A model generated the notes under the pieces. It was not told where the DNA came from and ran no database searches. It saw only the letters and a list, made by a program, of their open reading frames with translations. From JBBQWS01 sp038210415 (GTDB taxonomy: Bacteria; Actinomycetota; Actinomycetes; Prado026): a stretch of 64,000 nucleotides of DNA. A program made the position numbers and the translations under genes. Where the stretch lies: the NCBI GenBank assembly GCA_038210415.1, contig JBBQWS010000009.1, positions 14,643 through 78,642 of the forward strand. The letters are read 5' to 3'. Shown piece by piece: positions 6,595-15,220 of the stretch. How positions within the stretch are numbered: the stretch's first letter is position 1; each line of letters begins with the position of its first letter.

Positions 6595-9594
6595 TCAGCC
6601 CGAGCTGACCGTGATGACGCCGACGTAGAATGTCTCGTTGGTGCTGCGCGCGGTGAGCACGGGGACCGCCTCGGCCGGGAACGTCACCTGGTAGGTGTCG
6701 ACGTTCGTGCCGAAGGTGAGCGGCGGCCCGATAGCGCCGTCGGACGACGAGTCGGCGACGTTGTTCGGGTCCTGCGACCCGCCGACCGGCGTGAGCGGGG
6801 CGCCGTTGAGATCCATGGAGTCGCCGACAAGGCTCGCGTCGCTCTCCCAGAGCACCGCACCGATCGTTGTCGCGGCTCCGGGGACGCCGGTGATCGTGGT
6901 CGCCTGGTCCCGGCCCGGTTGTACGCTGGCGATCCCGTCGAACACGGTCACCTGCGCTCCCGGGTGCGTCGGGTCGTCGAAGACGACGACCAGCGACCAA
7001 CCGGCGTAGCGGTTGCTGCCGAGGGTCGCCGTCGGGTCGGCGGCCGACCAGGTGCCGCCACCACCGGCCCGGACCGACGAGGTGACGTCCGCGAAGGCCT
7101 GGTAGACCTTCGGGTTGGCTTTCGCGTCGACCAGGTGGGCGGCAGTGACGTCGGTGTAGTCCGAGTCCGCGGGACCACGGAGCTTGATGTGGGTCGGGTC
7201 GGTGGTGCCGTCCCAGCTGCCGGACCAGTACAGCCCGGCCCAGCGCACCGTGGCGCCGCTCGGCATGGCGAGGTTGACCGCGGACGACGCGTAGGTCGAG
7301 GGGTCGCCGTCGGCGTCGTACCAGGTCATGTTCCAGTCGTTGTTGTCGAGCTTGGTGCCGATCCGGTTCTGGGCGTCGGTGCAGCCCTTGAGCACGATCG
7401 GGCAGGTCATCAACGTGTTGCCGACCTGGGTGATCGATAGGGCGCCCTGGCCGGAGAACCGAGCGGTGAGGCCCTCCTTCTGGATGCCGCGCTCACCCGT
7501 GAGCGTGATCGGGGCAAGACCGGCCGCGCTGACGGTGACGGTCACCGGGGTGTCGCCGAGCGAGCGTTCGGCGACGTCGACCCGGAGGTACGCGGTCGTG
7601 GACTCACCCGGTGCCAAGGCGGGGTGCATGCAGGTGGCCCCATCGGTGGCTGCCGAGCACGACCAGCCGGTGACCGGCGCTCCGGTGGCGTACGTACGCG
7701 GGTGCAGGGCCGGGAGCCCGTCGGGCAGCCCGACCGCCGAGCCCTGGACGCCGACGAACGTGACGCCCTTGGGCAGCGCGACCGTGGCAGCCAGGGCGGT
7801 GGAGGTAGCGGTCCCGGTGTTGGTCACGGTGAAGCCGATCAGGCCGCTGCGGCCCTGCACCAGGTCGCCGAGCCGAGCCATCGAACCCGACAGGAGCGCG
7901 GCGCCCGGGTCAGTGGGACTGGGGGAGGGCGACGGGGACGGTGTCCCAGTGTCGGTCGGGCTCGGCGACGGCGAGGGCGACGGGGATCCGGTGTCGGTCG
8001 GGCTGGGGCTCGCGCTCGGGCTGGGGCTGGTCGACGTCGGCGTGGGGCTGGGGCTGGTCGAGGTCGGGCTGGGGCTCGGGCTGGTCGACGTCGGGGTCGG
8101 CCCGGCCGGGCTCGAGCTGGTCACGGGTACCGGGATGGTCGCCAGCGAGGTCGGACCGCTCCCGGGTGTCGACGGGTCGCTTGGCCCGGGCGTCGACGGC
8201 CCGCTCGGACCGCCGGGTCCCCCGGTGCCGGCAGAGTCGCTCGGGCCCGGGACGACGGGTGCCGTCGCCGCCGGCGGGTCGCCGTTGATGTCCGGCTGTC
8301 CTGAGCTCTGGGTGAGTGCGACGACGACACCGGCCCCGGCCAGCCCGATGACCGCTGCAGCGACGCCGGCGATCCAGGTCGTGGTGAGCGCGCCCCCGGT
8401 CGCCGTTGCCGTGATCGTCAGCGTCGGGATCGCGCTCGCCGCCGCGGTTCCGGTGCTGCTGCTGCTCGCTGCTGCGGCTGCCGGTGTGCTGGCTGCTGCG
8501 GCACTGGCGGCTGATCCCACGGCTGCGAGTCCGGCGGCTCCTGCGGCAGCCGCGGCGGCCACCGCTACCGCCCCCGACGACGCTGCTGCTCCGCCGCCTG
8601 CTGCTCCGGCGCCTGCTGCGCCGGCCCCCGCACCAGCACCGCTCGCCGCACCAGCGCCACCCGCGCCAGGGATCGAGCTGATGGCTGCGCCCGCGCCGAG
8701 CAGCGCGCCCGCTTTGAGGTAGCCTGCGACGAAGAGCCCCAGGACCAGCGGCGCAACGACGGCGCGCATGCCGTGATTGACGTCGACGAGCTCGCCGACG
8801 AGGGCCCGGCACCTCTCGCAGGTGTCGAGGTGGCCTTCGACCTGGGCGGTCTCACGCTTGGACAGGCCTCCGCGGGCGTACGAGCCGAGCCGGTCGGAGT
8901 ACGGCTGGCAGCCCTGGTCGAGCGGCCCCATGAGGTGCTGCTGGAGGTAGGCCTGGCGCAGTCCCTCGCGGGCGCGGTACGCGAGCGCGGCGACGCCGTT
9001 GGCGGTGAGCCCGAGGATCGGGGCTACCTGAGCCGGGTTCAGTCCCTCGACCTCGGTGTGCCACAGCACCGTCTGCCAGCGCTCGGGAAGCGACGAGTAC
9101 GCCCGGGCGACGAGCGACTTCTCCAGGCCCTCGACGGCGGGGTCGACGAACGGGACGCCCGGGTCGTACGGCTCGAGGTCGTCGGTGACCTGGACCTTGC
9201 TGCTCGCCCGGGTGCGGTCGTACGCGCCTCGCCGGAGGGCGGTCAGCAGGTACGCGCGGAACGCGACGTCGGGCCCGCCGCCGGCCTGGAGCACGACCAG
9301 CACCTTCGCGAAGGCGTCCGACACGAAGTCTTCGGCCTCGCCGGGGTCGCGGGTCAGCTGCCGGGCTAGCGAGCGCGCGGCGCCGATGTGCCGCGAGAAG
9401 AGCGGCCCGAACGCCTCGGTGTTGCCGGCCCGGACCGCGGTGATCAGCTCAGCGTCGCTCGGCTCGACTGCGCCTTCGGGGGCGGCGTCGAGCGGGACGG
9501 GGGGCTGTTCGGACACGGGTCGGGCTTCTCCATTCGAGGTCGGCGAGCTCGTGCGTGGGGCAGTTTGTCCGGTCTGCGGCCTATCAGTGTCCAT
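6595..9594 (-). CDS. ECF sigma factor fused to zinc finger, membrane segments and a large extracellular domain
   Basis: Multi-domain protein of about 1000 residues. From the N-terminus: sigma-70 region 2 (about 58-126), region 4 with its HTH (about 165-215), a zf-HC2-like anti-sigma zinc finger with HLDTCERC (about 229-263), a hydrophobic segment (about 278-301), an Ala/Gly-rich stretch that may hold a second (about 339-368), a further clear segment WIAGVAAAVIGLAGAG (about 407-429), a Ser/Pro/Thr linker (about 433-565), a DUF11-like beta domain (about 570-685), then a long C-terminal beta-rich region resembling proteins of the DUF3344 type. The likely design is a membrane-tethered sigma factor with its own sensor and anti-sigma part. 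The start is uncertain: ATG at 9594 has no clear Shine-Dalgarno, while an in-frame GTG at 9516 has GGAG upstream. Confidence 0.85.
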   Translation of the reverse strand: MDTDRPQTGQTAPRTSSPTSNGEARPVSEQPPVPLDAAPEGAVEPSDAELITAVRAGNTEAFGPLFSRHIGAARSLARQLTRDPGEAEDFVSDAFAKVLVVLQAGGGPDVAFRAYLLTALRRGAYDRTRASSKVQVTDDLEPYDPGVPFVDPAVEGLEKSLVARAYSSLPERWQTVLWHTEVEGLNPAQVAPILGLTANGVAALAYRAREGLRQAYLQQHLMGPLDQGCQPYSDRLGSYARGGLSKRETAQVEGHLDTCERCRALVGELVDVNHGMRAVVAPLVLGLFVAGYLKAGALLGAGAAISSIPGAGGAGAASGAGAGAGAAGAGAAGGGAAASSGAVAVAAAAAAGAAGLAAVGSAASAAAASTPAAAAASSSSTGTAAASAIPTLTITATATGGALTTTWIAGVAAAVIGLAGAGVVVALTQSSGQPDINGDPPAATAPVVPGPSDSAGTGGPGGPSGPSTPGPSDPSTPGSGPTSLATIPVPVTSSSPAGPTPTSTSPSPSPTSTSPSPTPTSTSPSPSASPSPTDTGSPSPSPSPSPTDTGTPSPSPSPSPTDPGAALLSGSMARLGDLVQGRSGLIGFTVTNTGTATSTALAATVALPKGVTFVGVQGSAVGLPDGLPALHPRTYATGAPVTGWSCSAATDGATCMHPALAPGESTTAYLRVDVAERSLGDTPVTVTVSAAGLAPITLTGERGIQKEGLTARFSGQGALSITQVGNTLMTCPIVLKGCTDAQNRIGTKLDNNDWNMTWYDADGDPSTYASSAVNLAMPSGATVRWAGLYWSGSWDGTTDPTHIKLRGPADSDYTDVTAAHLVDAKANPKVYQAFADVTSSVRAGGGGTWSAADPTATLGSNRYAGWSLVVVFDDPTHPGAQVTVFDGIASVQPGRDQATTITGVPGAATTIGAVLWESDASLVGDSMDLNGAPLTPVGGSQDPNNVADSSSDGAIGPPLTFGTNVDTYQVTFPAEAVPVLTARSTNETFYVGVITVSSG
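7900..8118 (-). repeat. Low-complexity Ser/Pro/Thr-coding repeat
   Basis: Within the sigma-fusion gene the DNA repeats short units that encode SPSPSPT and TSTSP runs (residues about 493-565). This is an extended wall-spanning type linker. It is coding, not a CRISPR or mobile element, and could vary in length by replication slippage. Confidence 0.8.
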
Positions 9595-9776
9595 GATCGC
9601 GCGTGCGTATAACAACGCTTACAAGACAGAGACGTCGCCGCCACCGGATCGTGACGGAGAAACGGCCCTGGAAGCCGTACGGAAAAAACATCGACCAAAC
9701 CCGCGTCACGGTTGAGCCCTGGGGACGTCTCATCGGTGTTCGGGAAGTTTCCAGCCGGAGAGAGAGGAGGACGCAG

Positions 9777-10559
9777 ATGTCCGACGATGTGCTCGAGGCC
9801 CTGTTCCCCCTCGGCGGCCCTGCCTCCGCCCTCCGCGCCCGTTGGCAGCGGCGCAGCGCCGCTGCCACCTGGTCACACCCCACCGACTGGTGGGACCCGG
9901 CCGTCGACGCCCTCGCCGAGGCACTCACCGATGGGCGTGACGCGTCCGTCCCCGCCGAGCTGCTGGGCCGGGTCCGTGCCGAGGCGTGCGTAGGGCTGAA
10001 CGAGTGCCTCGACGACCTGTCCGCCCTGTTCCGTGAGCTAGGTATCGACGAACCGCCGTTCGAGGTCACCCGCTCCTTCATGGCCGGCTGGGCCGACGTC
10101 GGCGTCGTGCCGCTGCGCACCGCCGGCTGCGAGGACGCGATGACCGGCCTGGCGACCCCGTCGTACCTGCGTACCCGGCTCGGCGAGCTCTACCGCACCG
10201 CCGTCCTCGACAACCGGCTGGTCACCGACATCGCCGGCCTGGTCATCCTCGACGCATCGGTCGAGACGGCCGACCCGTGGGAGCGGCTCGGTCGGGTCTC
10301 GATCCTGGCGGACTGCCTGCGCGAGCACTTCGTCGGTGGCGAGACGCTGGTCGTCCTCGGCTCCGGTCGGGTGGCTGCCCTCGTCGACCGCACGGCCGAC
10401 CTCGGCCCGATCCTTGCCGAGCTGCGCGACCTCGTCGACGTGCGACTGATCATGGGCGGGCTCTCGCAGGCCTCCCGGCGACCTCCGCGGGTGTGGCTCG
10501 AGCCGCTCCCGGCGGACTACGACCAGGCGATGGCGCTCCTGCGGGAGCTCGATCGCTGA
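9777..10559 (+). CDS. Degenerate GGDEF-like protein, function unknown
   Basis: 260 residues, starting at the ATG that sits 6 bases after a strong AGAGGAGG ribosome site; the longer reading to 9603 lacks such support. The N-terminal half is helical and has no recognised motif. At mid-protein, AMTGLATPSYLRTRL resembles the DxLTGLxNRxxLxxRL opening of diguanylate cyclase domains. Further on, HFVGGETLVVLGSGRVAAL sits where GGDEF-VVLL would be, but the catalytic signature is changed to GGETL, so cyclase activity is unlikely. It may be a regulatory or nucleotide-sensing remnant. It is divergent from the sigma-fusion gene with about 180 bp between them, so shared control is possible. The family link is inferred from pattern only. 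Confidence 0.7.
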   Translation: MSDDVLEALFPLGGPASALRARWQRRSAAATWSHPTDWWDPAVDALAEALTDGRDASVPAELLGRVRAEACVGLNECLDDLSALFRELGIDEPPFEVTRSFMAGWADVGVVPLRTAGCEDAMTGLATPSYLRTRLGELYRTAVLDNRLVTDIAGLVILDASVETADPWERLGRVSILADCLREHFVGGETLVVLGSGRVAALVDRTADLGPILAELRDLVDVRLIMGGLSQASRRPPRVWLEPLPADYDQAMALLRELDR

Positions 10560-10565
10560 CCGACG

Positions 10566-10710
10566 AGTACGGAGCGCGCTGAGGGGCCGCTCGGTACTTC
10601 TGACCCACCCGGGGGTGTGGGTCTCCTGGCAGAACTCTTCGAGGGGAGGGGTTCTGTCGACGGCTCGGCGGTGCAGCGGCCCCGGAGGGGTGTGCCGGTG
10701 CACCGCCGAG
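10566..10710 (+). other. Array of four consecutive hairpins
   Basis: In 145 bases four stems follow one another: 10566-10598 (11-bp stem with one mismatch, 11-base loop), 10602-10623 (GACCCAC/GTGGGTC), 10630-10656 (CAGAACTC pairing GGGTTCTG with one G-U), and 10664-10710 (12-bp perfect CTCGGCGGTGCA/TGCACCGCCGAG, 23-base loop). A weak fifth stem lies at 10714-10728. The array fills the gap between the GGDEF-like gene and the aldehyde dehydrogenase. It could be the 3' end and terminator of the first, a structured leader of the second, or an independent RNA. No known riboswitch class was recognised. Confidence 0.5.
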
Positions 10711-10731
10711 TTTCGTCGTGCGCCGACGCTG

Positions 10732-10737
10732 TACGGT
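10732..10737 (+). promoter_or_regulatory. Possible -10 element for the aldehyde dehydrogenase
   Basis: TACGGT matches TANNNT and would give a leader of about 35 bases with the GGAGG ribosome site. The -35 position is not convincing. If this promoter is real, the hairpin array lies upstream of the transcript and belongs to the preceding gene. Confidence 0.3.
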
Positions 10738-10778
10738 GACCGCACCGCTGTCCAGCGTTGTCGTCGGAGGAGTGCACG

Positions 10779-12158
10779 GTGAGCATGTACCAGGTCGTCA
10801 ACCCCGCATCGGGCAAGACCGAGAACGAGTTCGCATCGGCCACGGACGCCGAGATCTCGGGCGCGCTGGAGCGAACCGCTGCGGCCTTCGGCACCTGGAG
10901 TCGCACCTCCATCGCCGAACGCGCGACTGTGCTGCACCGGGTCGCCGACCTGTATGCCGAGCGGATCGACGACCTCGCGGCTCTGATCACGCGCGAGATG
11001 GGCAAGACCACCGCCGAGGCGGTCGGCGAGATCGAGTTCGTCGTCGACATCTACCGCTACTACGCCGACCAGGGCCCCGGGCTGCTCGCCGACCAGCCCC
11101 TCGACTCGACTTCGAGCGGCTCGGCGTGGGTCCGCAAGGCGCCGGTCGGGCCGCTGCTGGGCATCATGCCCTGGAACTACCCGTACTACCAGGTCGCCCG
11201 GTTCGCCGCCCCGAACCTCATGGTGGGCAACACGATCCTGCTCAAGCACGCGCCCCAGTGCCCTGAGTCGGCGCTCGCGATGGAACAGATCTTCGCCGAC
11301 TCCGGTCTCGTGGCGGACGGTTACGTCAACCTCTTCGCCACCAACGAGCAGGTCGCCGGCATCATCGCCGACCCTCGCGTCCGGGGCGTCTCCGTCACCG
11401 GCAGCGAGCGCGCTGGAACGGCCGTCGCGGCCCTCGCCGGGCAGCACCTGAAGAAGGTGGTGCTCGAGCTCGGCGGCTCCGACGCGTTCATCGTGCTCGA
11501 TGCCCCTGAGCTGGAGCCCGTCGTCCGCGCTGCAGTCGGTGCTCGCATGGAGAACGCCGGTCAGGCCTGCAACGCGTCCAAGCGCTTCATCGTGGCCGAT
11601 GGCATCTACGACGACTTCGTCGCGCAGTTCACCTCCGAGATGGCCGCGCAGACCACTGGTGACCCCAGCGATCCGGCTACGTCGTACGGACCGCTCTCGT
11701 CGGAGGCGGCCGCGCAGAACCTTCTGGAGCAGGTCGAGGACGCGATCGCCAAGGGCGCGACCGTGCGCACCGGCGGCGGCCGCCTCGCCGGGCCGGGGGC
11801 GTTCTTCGAGGCCACGGTGCTCACCGACGTGACCCCCGAGATGCGGGCGTACCGCGAGGAGCTCTTCGGCCCGGTGGCCGTGGTCTACCGGGTCAGCGAC
11901 GCCGATGCGGCCGTCGAGCTGGCCAACGACAGCCCGTTCGGCCTCGGTGGGGTCGTCTACAGCTCCGACCTGACGGTGGCACTGGACGTCGCGGACCGGC
12001 TCGACACCGGCATGGTCTGGATCAACGAGCCGCAGGGTGGCGGCCCGGAGCTCCCCTTCGGTGGGACCAAGCGCTCCGGGGTCGGTCGCGAGCTCGGCCC
12101 GAACGGCATCGACGAGTTCATCAACCGCAAGCTCATGCACGTCCCGGCCGTCGACTGA
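10779..12158 (+). CDS. NAD(P)-dependent aldehyde (succinate-semialdehyde type) dehydrogenase
   Basis: Oxidises an aldehyde to the acid with NAD(P); overall it resembles the short succinate-semialdehyde dehydrogenases of actinobacteria. The catalytic cysteine is C264 in NAGQACNAS, the general base is E230 in LELGGSDAF, and PWNYP and VTGSERAG build the cofactor site. About 459 residues. Start chosen at GTG 10779, 8 bases after GGAGG; ATG 10785 is an alternative two codons on. No GABA transaminase is adjacent (a class III aminotransferase lies 13 kb away), so the GABA-shunt role is only a possibility. Confidence 0.85.
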   Translation: MSMYQVVNPASGKTENEFASATDAEISGALERTAAAFGTWSRTSIAERATVLHRVADLYAERIDDLAALITREMGKTTAEAVGEIEFVVDIYRYYADQGPGLLADQPLDSTSSGSAWVRKAPVGPLLGIMPWNYPYYQVARFAAPNLMVGNTILLKHAPQCPESALAMEQIFADSGLVADGYVNLFATNEQVAGIIADPRVRGVSVTGSERAGTAVAALAGQHLKKVVLELGGSDAFIVLDAPELEPVVRAAVGARMENAGQACNASKRFIVADGIYDDFVAQFTSEMAAQTTGDPSDPATSYGPLSSEAAAQNLLEQVEDAIAKGATVRTGGGRLAGPGAFFEATVLTDVTPEMRAYREELFGPVAVVYRVSDADAAVELANDSPFGLGGVVYSSDLTVALDVADRLDTGMVWINEPQGGGPELPFGGTKRSGVGRELGPNGIDEFINRKLMHVPAVD

Positions 12159-12179
12159 CGCAGCACCGGCACATGCTGC

Positions 12180-13097
12180 TCAGGTGGGTGGCTGGTTCGC
12201 CAGCTCTCGTCTGAGGTCCTCATAGGAAGCCAGTCCGGTGGCCGGGGTGACCGTGGTGGTCCAGGCCAGTTCCAGCTCGGCCTTTACGGGGTCGGGCACC
12301 CCGGTGGCGGACGACCCCACGTCCCCGTCGACGACCTTCGACATGGTCTGGGTGAGCGGCAGGCGCAGTCGGTGCCGGATTGACTCGAAGAGATCGAGGT
12401 CGTCGAACTTCGCTCCGTGCTGCTTCATGAACCCGATGTCCGACTGGCGCACCACGACCTCGAGGAGCTCGGCGTCCGCCGGCACGCCGACGAACCGCGC
12501 TACCAACTCAACCGTTCTTGGCAGATCCGTCTTGATGTTCTCGAAGCAGAGCATCAGCACGTCGGGGTCGTGCCGTCGCGGCCAAGCCGCGAGGACGTGT
12601 TGGGCGCCCGCCTGGCGTGGCATGAAGAACTCGCGGGCGAACGTCTCGATGTCGATGCTGCCGGCCTCGAAGAAGGCCCCCTCGAAGAACCGGTAGTGCG
12701 ACAGCAATGCGTCCTTGGGGTCGCGGACGACCACGATGTACCTGCCACCCTCCGGCACCTCGCTCAGGGGGTTGTGCGTCTTGAAGGCTTGTGGTCGGAC
12801 GCCCTGTGGCGCGTTCAGGTCCTGCCCGTTGTCGTACGCCGTCTGCAGCCACGGGACCACGTCGTTGATGTTGTCGTAGTCCATCGAGCCCCGGGACCTT
12901 AGCCCGTGCACGATCTGCTGCATCCACGTGGTGCCGGACTTCGCCGGGGTGACCACGAAGACGTCGCTCGGCTCGGCCCGGTAGGCCTGCCAGTGCGCCG
13001 TCCCTTCGGGCGTCACGAACGTGTCCATCCGGTCCAGCATCTCGGGTACCGACGTGGGGCGGCGGTAGGTCGTCTCGTCGGACAACTCGTCGGCCAA
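12180..13097 (-). CDS. Sulfotransferase family protein
   Basis: Predicted PAPS-dependent sulfotransferase that moves a sulfuryl group to an alcohol or phenol acceptor. The 5'-phosphosulfate loop is PAKSGTTW at residues 51-58. The 3'-phosphate site is VVVRDPKDALLSHYRFF near 122-138. The length of 305 fits the cytosolic sulfotransferase fold, as does the N-terminal section about setting up VPWLQTAYDN. Translation starts at TTG, preceded by GGGAG at a good distance. It is followed by a lipoprotein gene upstream on the same strand (gap of 32 bases), so both may be co-transcribed. The acceptor is unknown. Confidence 0.85.
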   Translation of the reverse strand: MADELSDETTYRRPTSVPEMLDRMDTFVTPEGTAHWQAYRAEPSDVFVVTPAKSGTTWMQQIVHGLRSRGSMDYDNINDVVPWLQTAYDNGQDLNAPQGVRPQAFKTHNPLSEVPEGGRYIVVVRDPKDALLSHYRFFEGAFFEAGSIDIETFAREFFMPRQAGAQHVLAAWPRRHDPDVLMLCFENIKTDLPRTVELVARFVGVPADAELLEVVVRQSDIGFMKQHGAKFDDLDLFESIRHRLRLPLTQTMSKVVDGDVGSSATGVPDPVKAELELAWTTTVTPATGLASYEDLRRELANQPPT

Positions 13098-13129
13098 ACT
13101 GGCTCCCTTCGTCGGGACGAGCGGCGGCG

Positions 13130-13921
13130 TCAGACCGCGAGTCGCCAGGCGGTGAAGCTGTGCAGCTCCCAGCCGGAGTGGTGGTGGAACGCCGCGGTGG
13201 TGTGGTCGGGGTCCCAGAACACGAAGCCCTGCACGTCGATGAGCCGGCCGCCGGGCGGGATAGCCGGCGCCCAGCCCTTGGCGCGGAAGTTGCCGTCGAT
13301 CTCGATATGGATGGCCCGGAAGTCGGCGGTCACCGAGGCCGGCAGCGCTGGATCGGTCAGCTCACAGGTCCAGTCGCCGTCGGCGTTGATCTTCGCGCAC
13401 GAACCGACGGTCACCCGGTGCAGCTCGACCAGAGTCGGGACGCCGGACACGGAGCAGGGCGGGTTGGTCGACCGTCGGTCGGGTATGCCGGGCTTGAAGC
13501 CGCCGCCCGCGAGGGTGGCCCCGCCGAGAGCCGAGCGCTGGGTCCCGAGGACCTTCGCGAGCGTGGTGAGCACGGGCTTGCAGGACACGTGGGTGTTCCA
13601 CGAGACCCCGGTGACGGCCCGAGCGGCCGCGCTGCTCGGGGCGACGGTCGTCGCCCGGGGCGCGGTCGACGGGCGGCTCGACGGGCGGCTGGGCGTCGCC
13701 TTGGCTGCCGGCGTGGCAGACCGGGAGGCGGAAGCGGAAGCCGACGCCGTCCCGGTCAGCGACTGGGACGGCCCGGAGCTTTGGTCCGGCACGGCGGCCT
13801 GGGCGGTCGTGGCGCCCGGCGGCGTCGTAGCGTTGGCAGCCGAGCACGCGGCCAGGGTGATGAAGGCGGCCGAGGCGGCGAGCCAGCGCCCGGCGGAACG
13901 ACGGCCTGTGCGGTAGGTCAT
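13130..13921 (-). CDS. Secreted lipoprotein of unknown function
   Basis: 263 residues. The N-terminus has twin Arg, a hydrophobic core and the lipobox LAAC with the lipid-modified cysteine at 26, so the protein should be anchored on the outside of the membrane. A Thr/Ala/Ser/Pro-rich linker runs to about residue 95. The C-terminal 150 residues form a compact domain with four cysteines that may pair. It ends in a motif around DVQGFVFWDP and HHHSGWELHSFTAWR. I have a recollection of similar endings in uncharacterised secreted proteins, but assign no function. It reads toward the sulfotransferase gene. Confidence 0.75.
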   Translation of the reverse strand: MTYRTGRRSAGRWLAASAAFITLAACSAANATTPPGATTAQAAVPDQSSGPSQSLTGTASASASASRSATPAAKATPSRPSSRPSTAPRATTVAPSSAAARAVTGVSWNTHVSCKPVLTTLAKVLGTQRSALGGATLAGGGFKPGIPDRRSTNPPCSVSGVPTLVELHRVTVGSCAKINADGDWTCELTDPALPASVTADFRAIHIEIDGNFRAKGWAPAIPPGGRLIDVQGFVFWDPDHTTAAFHHHSGWELHSFTAWRLAV

Positions 13922-13931
13922 GGCCTGCAGG

Positions 13932-14642
13932 CTACAGCCGGTCGACGAGGTCCACGAGCGCCGCCGCCGTTCCGGCCGGGTCGCGCAGGGCAGCGAAGTG
14001 GCCGGCCGGGTGCTGCGCCGTCGGCCACCCGCGGCCCCGGGCCAGCCGCATCGGGAGGTCGTAGGCGCTCGAGGTCTGCAGGTAGCCGCAGGGGGCGTCC
14101 GGCCAGTCGACGGCAGCCGGCAGCGGCTCGACGAAGAAGTCGAGGTCGTGCGGGCGCAGCGAAGCCAGCAGCAAGGCCCGGTCGACCGGGTCGGGAACGT
14201 CGTCAGCGAGGTCGGCCCCCGACCAGTCCGGGAAGCGTCCGCCAGAGGTCAGGTCGCTGCGCAGTCCCTCGGCGAACGACGAGTCCTCGACGTCGAGCAG
14301 GTCGAGCCTGGACGCCGGTGAGCCCGGGCGGGGCAGGCCGGCATCGAGGAACACGTAGCCGCGGACCGGCTGGTGGGCGCTGCGCCGGGCGAACCCGACC
14401 TGCGGCAGCAACGGGCCGGCGCCGCTGTGCCCCACCACCACCGTCGCAGCGGCGACCCCGGCAGCGGCGATCTGGAGCGCCGCGAGCGCGACGTACCGGC
14501 TGGCGTACGGCGGCTGGTCGTCACCTGTGACCTCGGGGACGACCACGTGCAACCCAGCGGCCCGCAGGATCTCCGGCAGCCGTCCCCAGGCGGCCGCACC
14601 GGTCAGCGGGGAGTGGAGTAGGACGATCGACGACGGCTGCAC
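13932..14642 (-). CDS. Alpha/beta hydrolase
   Basis: Small alpha/beta-fold hydrolase of 236 residues with the nucleophile elbow GHSGAG (Ser73) and a C-terminal HPAGHFAALRDP that carries the likely catalytic histidine. The oxyanion strand is the opening VLLHSPLTG. No signal peptide, so it acts in the cytoplasm. Start is GTG. It ends 10 bases before the lipoprotein gene and is divergent from pyrE with only 29 bp between the two starts. The substrate cannot be inferred. Confidence 0.8.
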   Translation of the reverse strand: MQPSSIVLLHSPLTGAAAWGRLPEILRAAGLHVVVPEVTGDDQPPYASRYVALAALQIAAAGVAAATVVVGHSGAGPLLPQVGFARRSAHQPVRGYVFLDAGLPRPGSPASRLDLLDVEDSSFAEGLRSDLTSGGRFPDWSGADLADDVPDPVDRALLLASLRPHDLDFFVEPLPAAVDWPDAPCGYLQTSSAYDLPMRLARGRGWPTAQHPAGHFAALRDPAGTAAALVDLVDRL

Positions 14643-14657
14643 CCGTACAGCCTGCCG

Positions 14658-14663
14658 TAGACT
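14658..14663 (+). promoter_or_regulatory. Likely -10 element of leaderless pyrE
   Basis: TAGACT fits TANNNT and ends 8 bases before the GTG start of pyrE. No Shine-Dalgarno is present, which agrees with a leaderless mRNA. No recognisable -35. Confidence 0.45.
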
Positions 14664-14671
14664 TCAGCCTC

Positions 14672-15220
14672 GTGACTTCACCCACAGCTGACCGTTCCGC
14701 GCTCCTCCAGCAGATCAAGGACAAGGCCGTCGTGCACGGCAAGGTCGTGCTCTCGTCCGGGCGCGAAGCCGACTACTACGTCGACCTTCGCCGGATCACC
14801 CTCGACGCCGACGCCGCCCCCCTGGTCGGTCGGGTCATGCTCGAGAGGACGGCCGACCTGGACTACGACGCGGTGGGTGGGCTCACGCTCGGAGCCGACC
14901 CGGTCGCTGCTGCCATGCTGCACGCCGCCGCCGCCCAGGGCCGCCGGCTCGACGCCTTCGTGGTCCGCAAGGAGGGCAAGGCGCACGGCCTCCAGCGCCG
15001 GATCGAGGGCCCTGATGTCGCAGGGCGCCGCGTGCTCGCGGTCGAGGACACCTCCACCACCGGCGGGTCGGTGCTCACCGCGGTCGAGGCGCTGCGCGAG
15101 GCCGGCGCCGAGGTCGTCGGCGTGGCGGTGATCGTCGAGCGCGGTGCCGCCCCCGCGATCGCCGAAGCAGGTCTCCCGTACCGCACGGCCTACTCGCTGG
15201 ACGACCTTGACCTCGCCTGA
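14672..15220 (+). CDS. pyrE: Orotate phosphoribosyltransferase
   Basis: Joins orotate and PRPP to give orotidine 5'-phosphate, the fifth step of pyrimidine synthesis. The PRPP loop VLAVEDTSTTGGS is at residues 121-133; READYYVDLRR near 28 is the usual N-terminal block, and KEGKAHG carries catalytic lysines of the flexible loop. The length of 182 is normal. Start is GTG, with a -10-like TAGACT directly upstream. The 3' end overlaps the next gene by 14 bases if that gene starts at TTG 15207. No other pyr genes are in the window. Confidence 0.96.
   Translation: MTSPTADRSALLQQIKDKAVVHGKVVLSSGREADYYVDLRRITLDADAAPLVGRVMLERTADLDYDAVGGLTLGADPVAAAMLHAAAAQGRRLDAFVVRKEGKAHGLQRRIEGPDVAGRRVLAVEDTSTTGGSVLTAVEALREAGAEVVGVAVIVERGAAPAIAEAGLPYRTAYSLDDLDLA

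Noticed and set aside
7900..8118. Tandem repeat that might suggest a CRISPR-like array
   Set aside because: Units are short, imperfect and in frame with the sigma-fusion gene, encoding a Ser/Pro linker. No spacers of regular length.
15144..15206. Upstream GTG start for the zinc-ribbon SDR
   Set aside because: It would overlap pyrE by 77 bases, and the extra residues are a shadow of pyrE.
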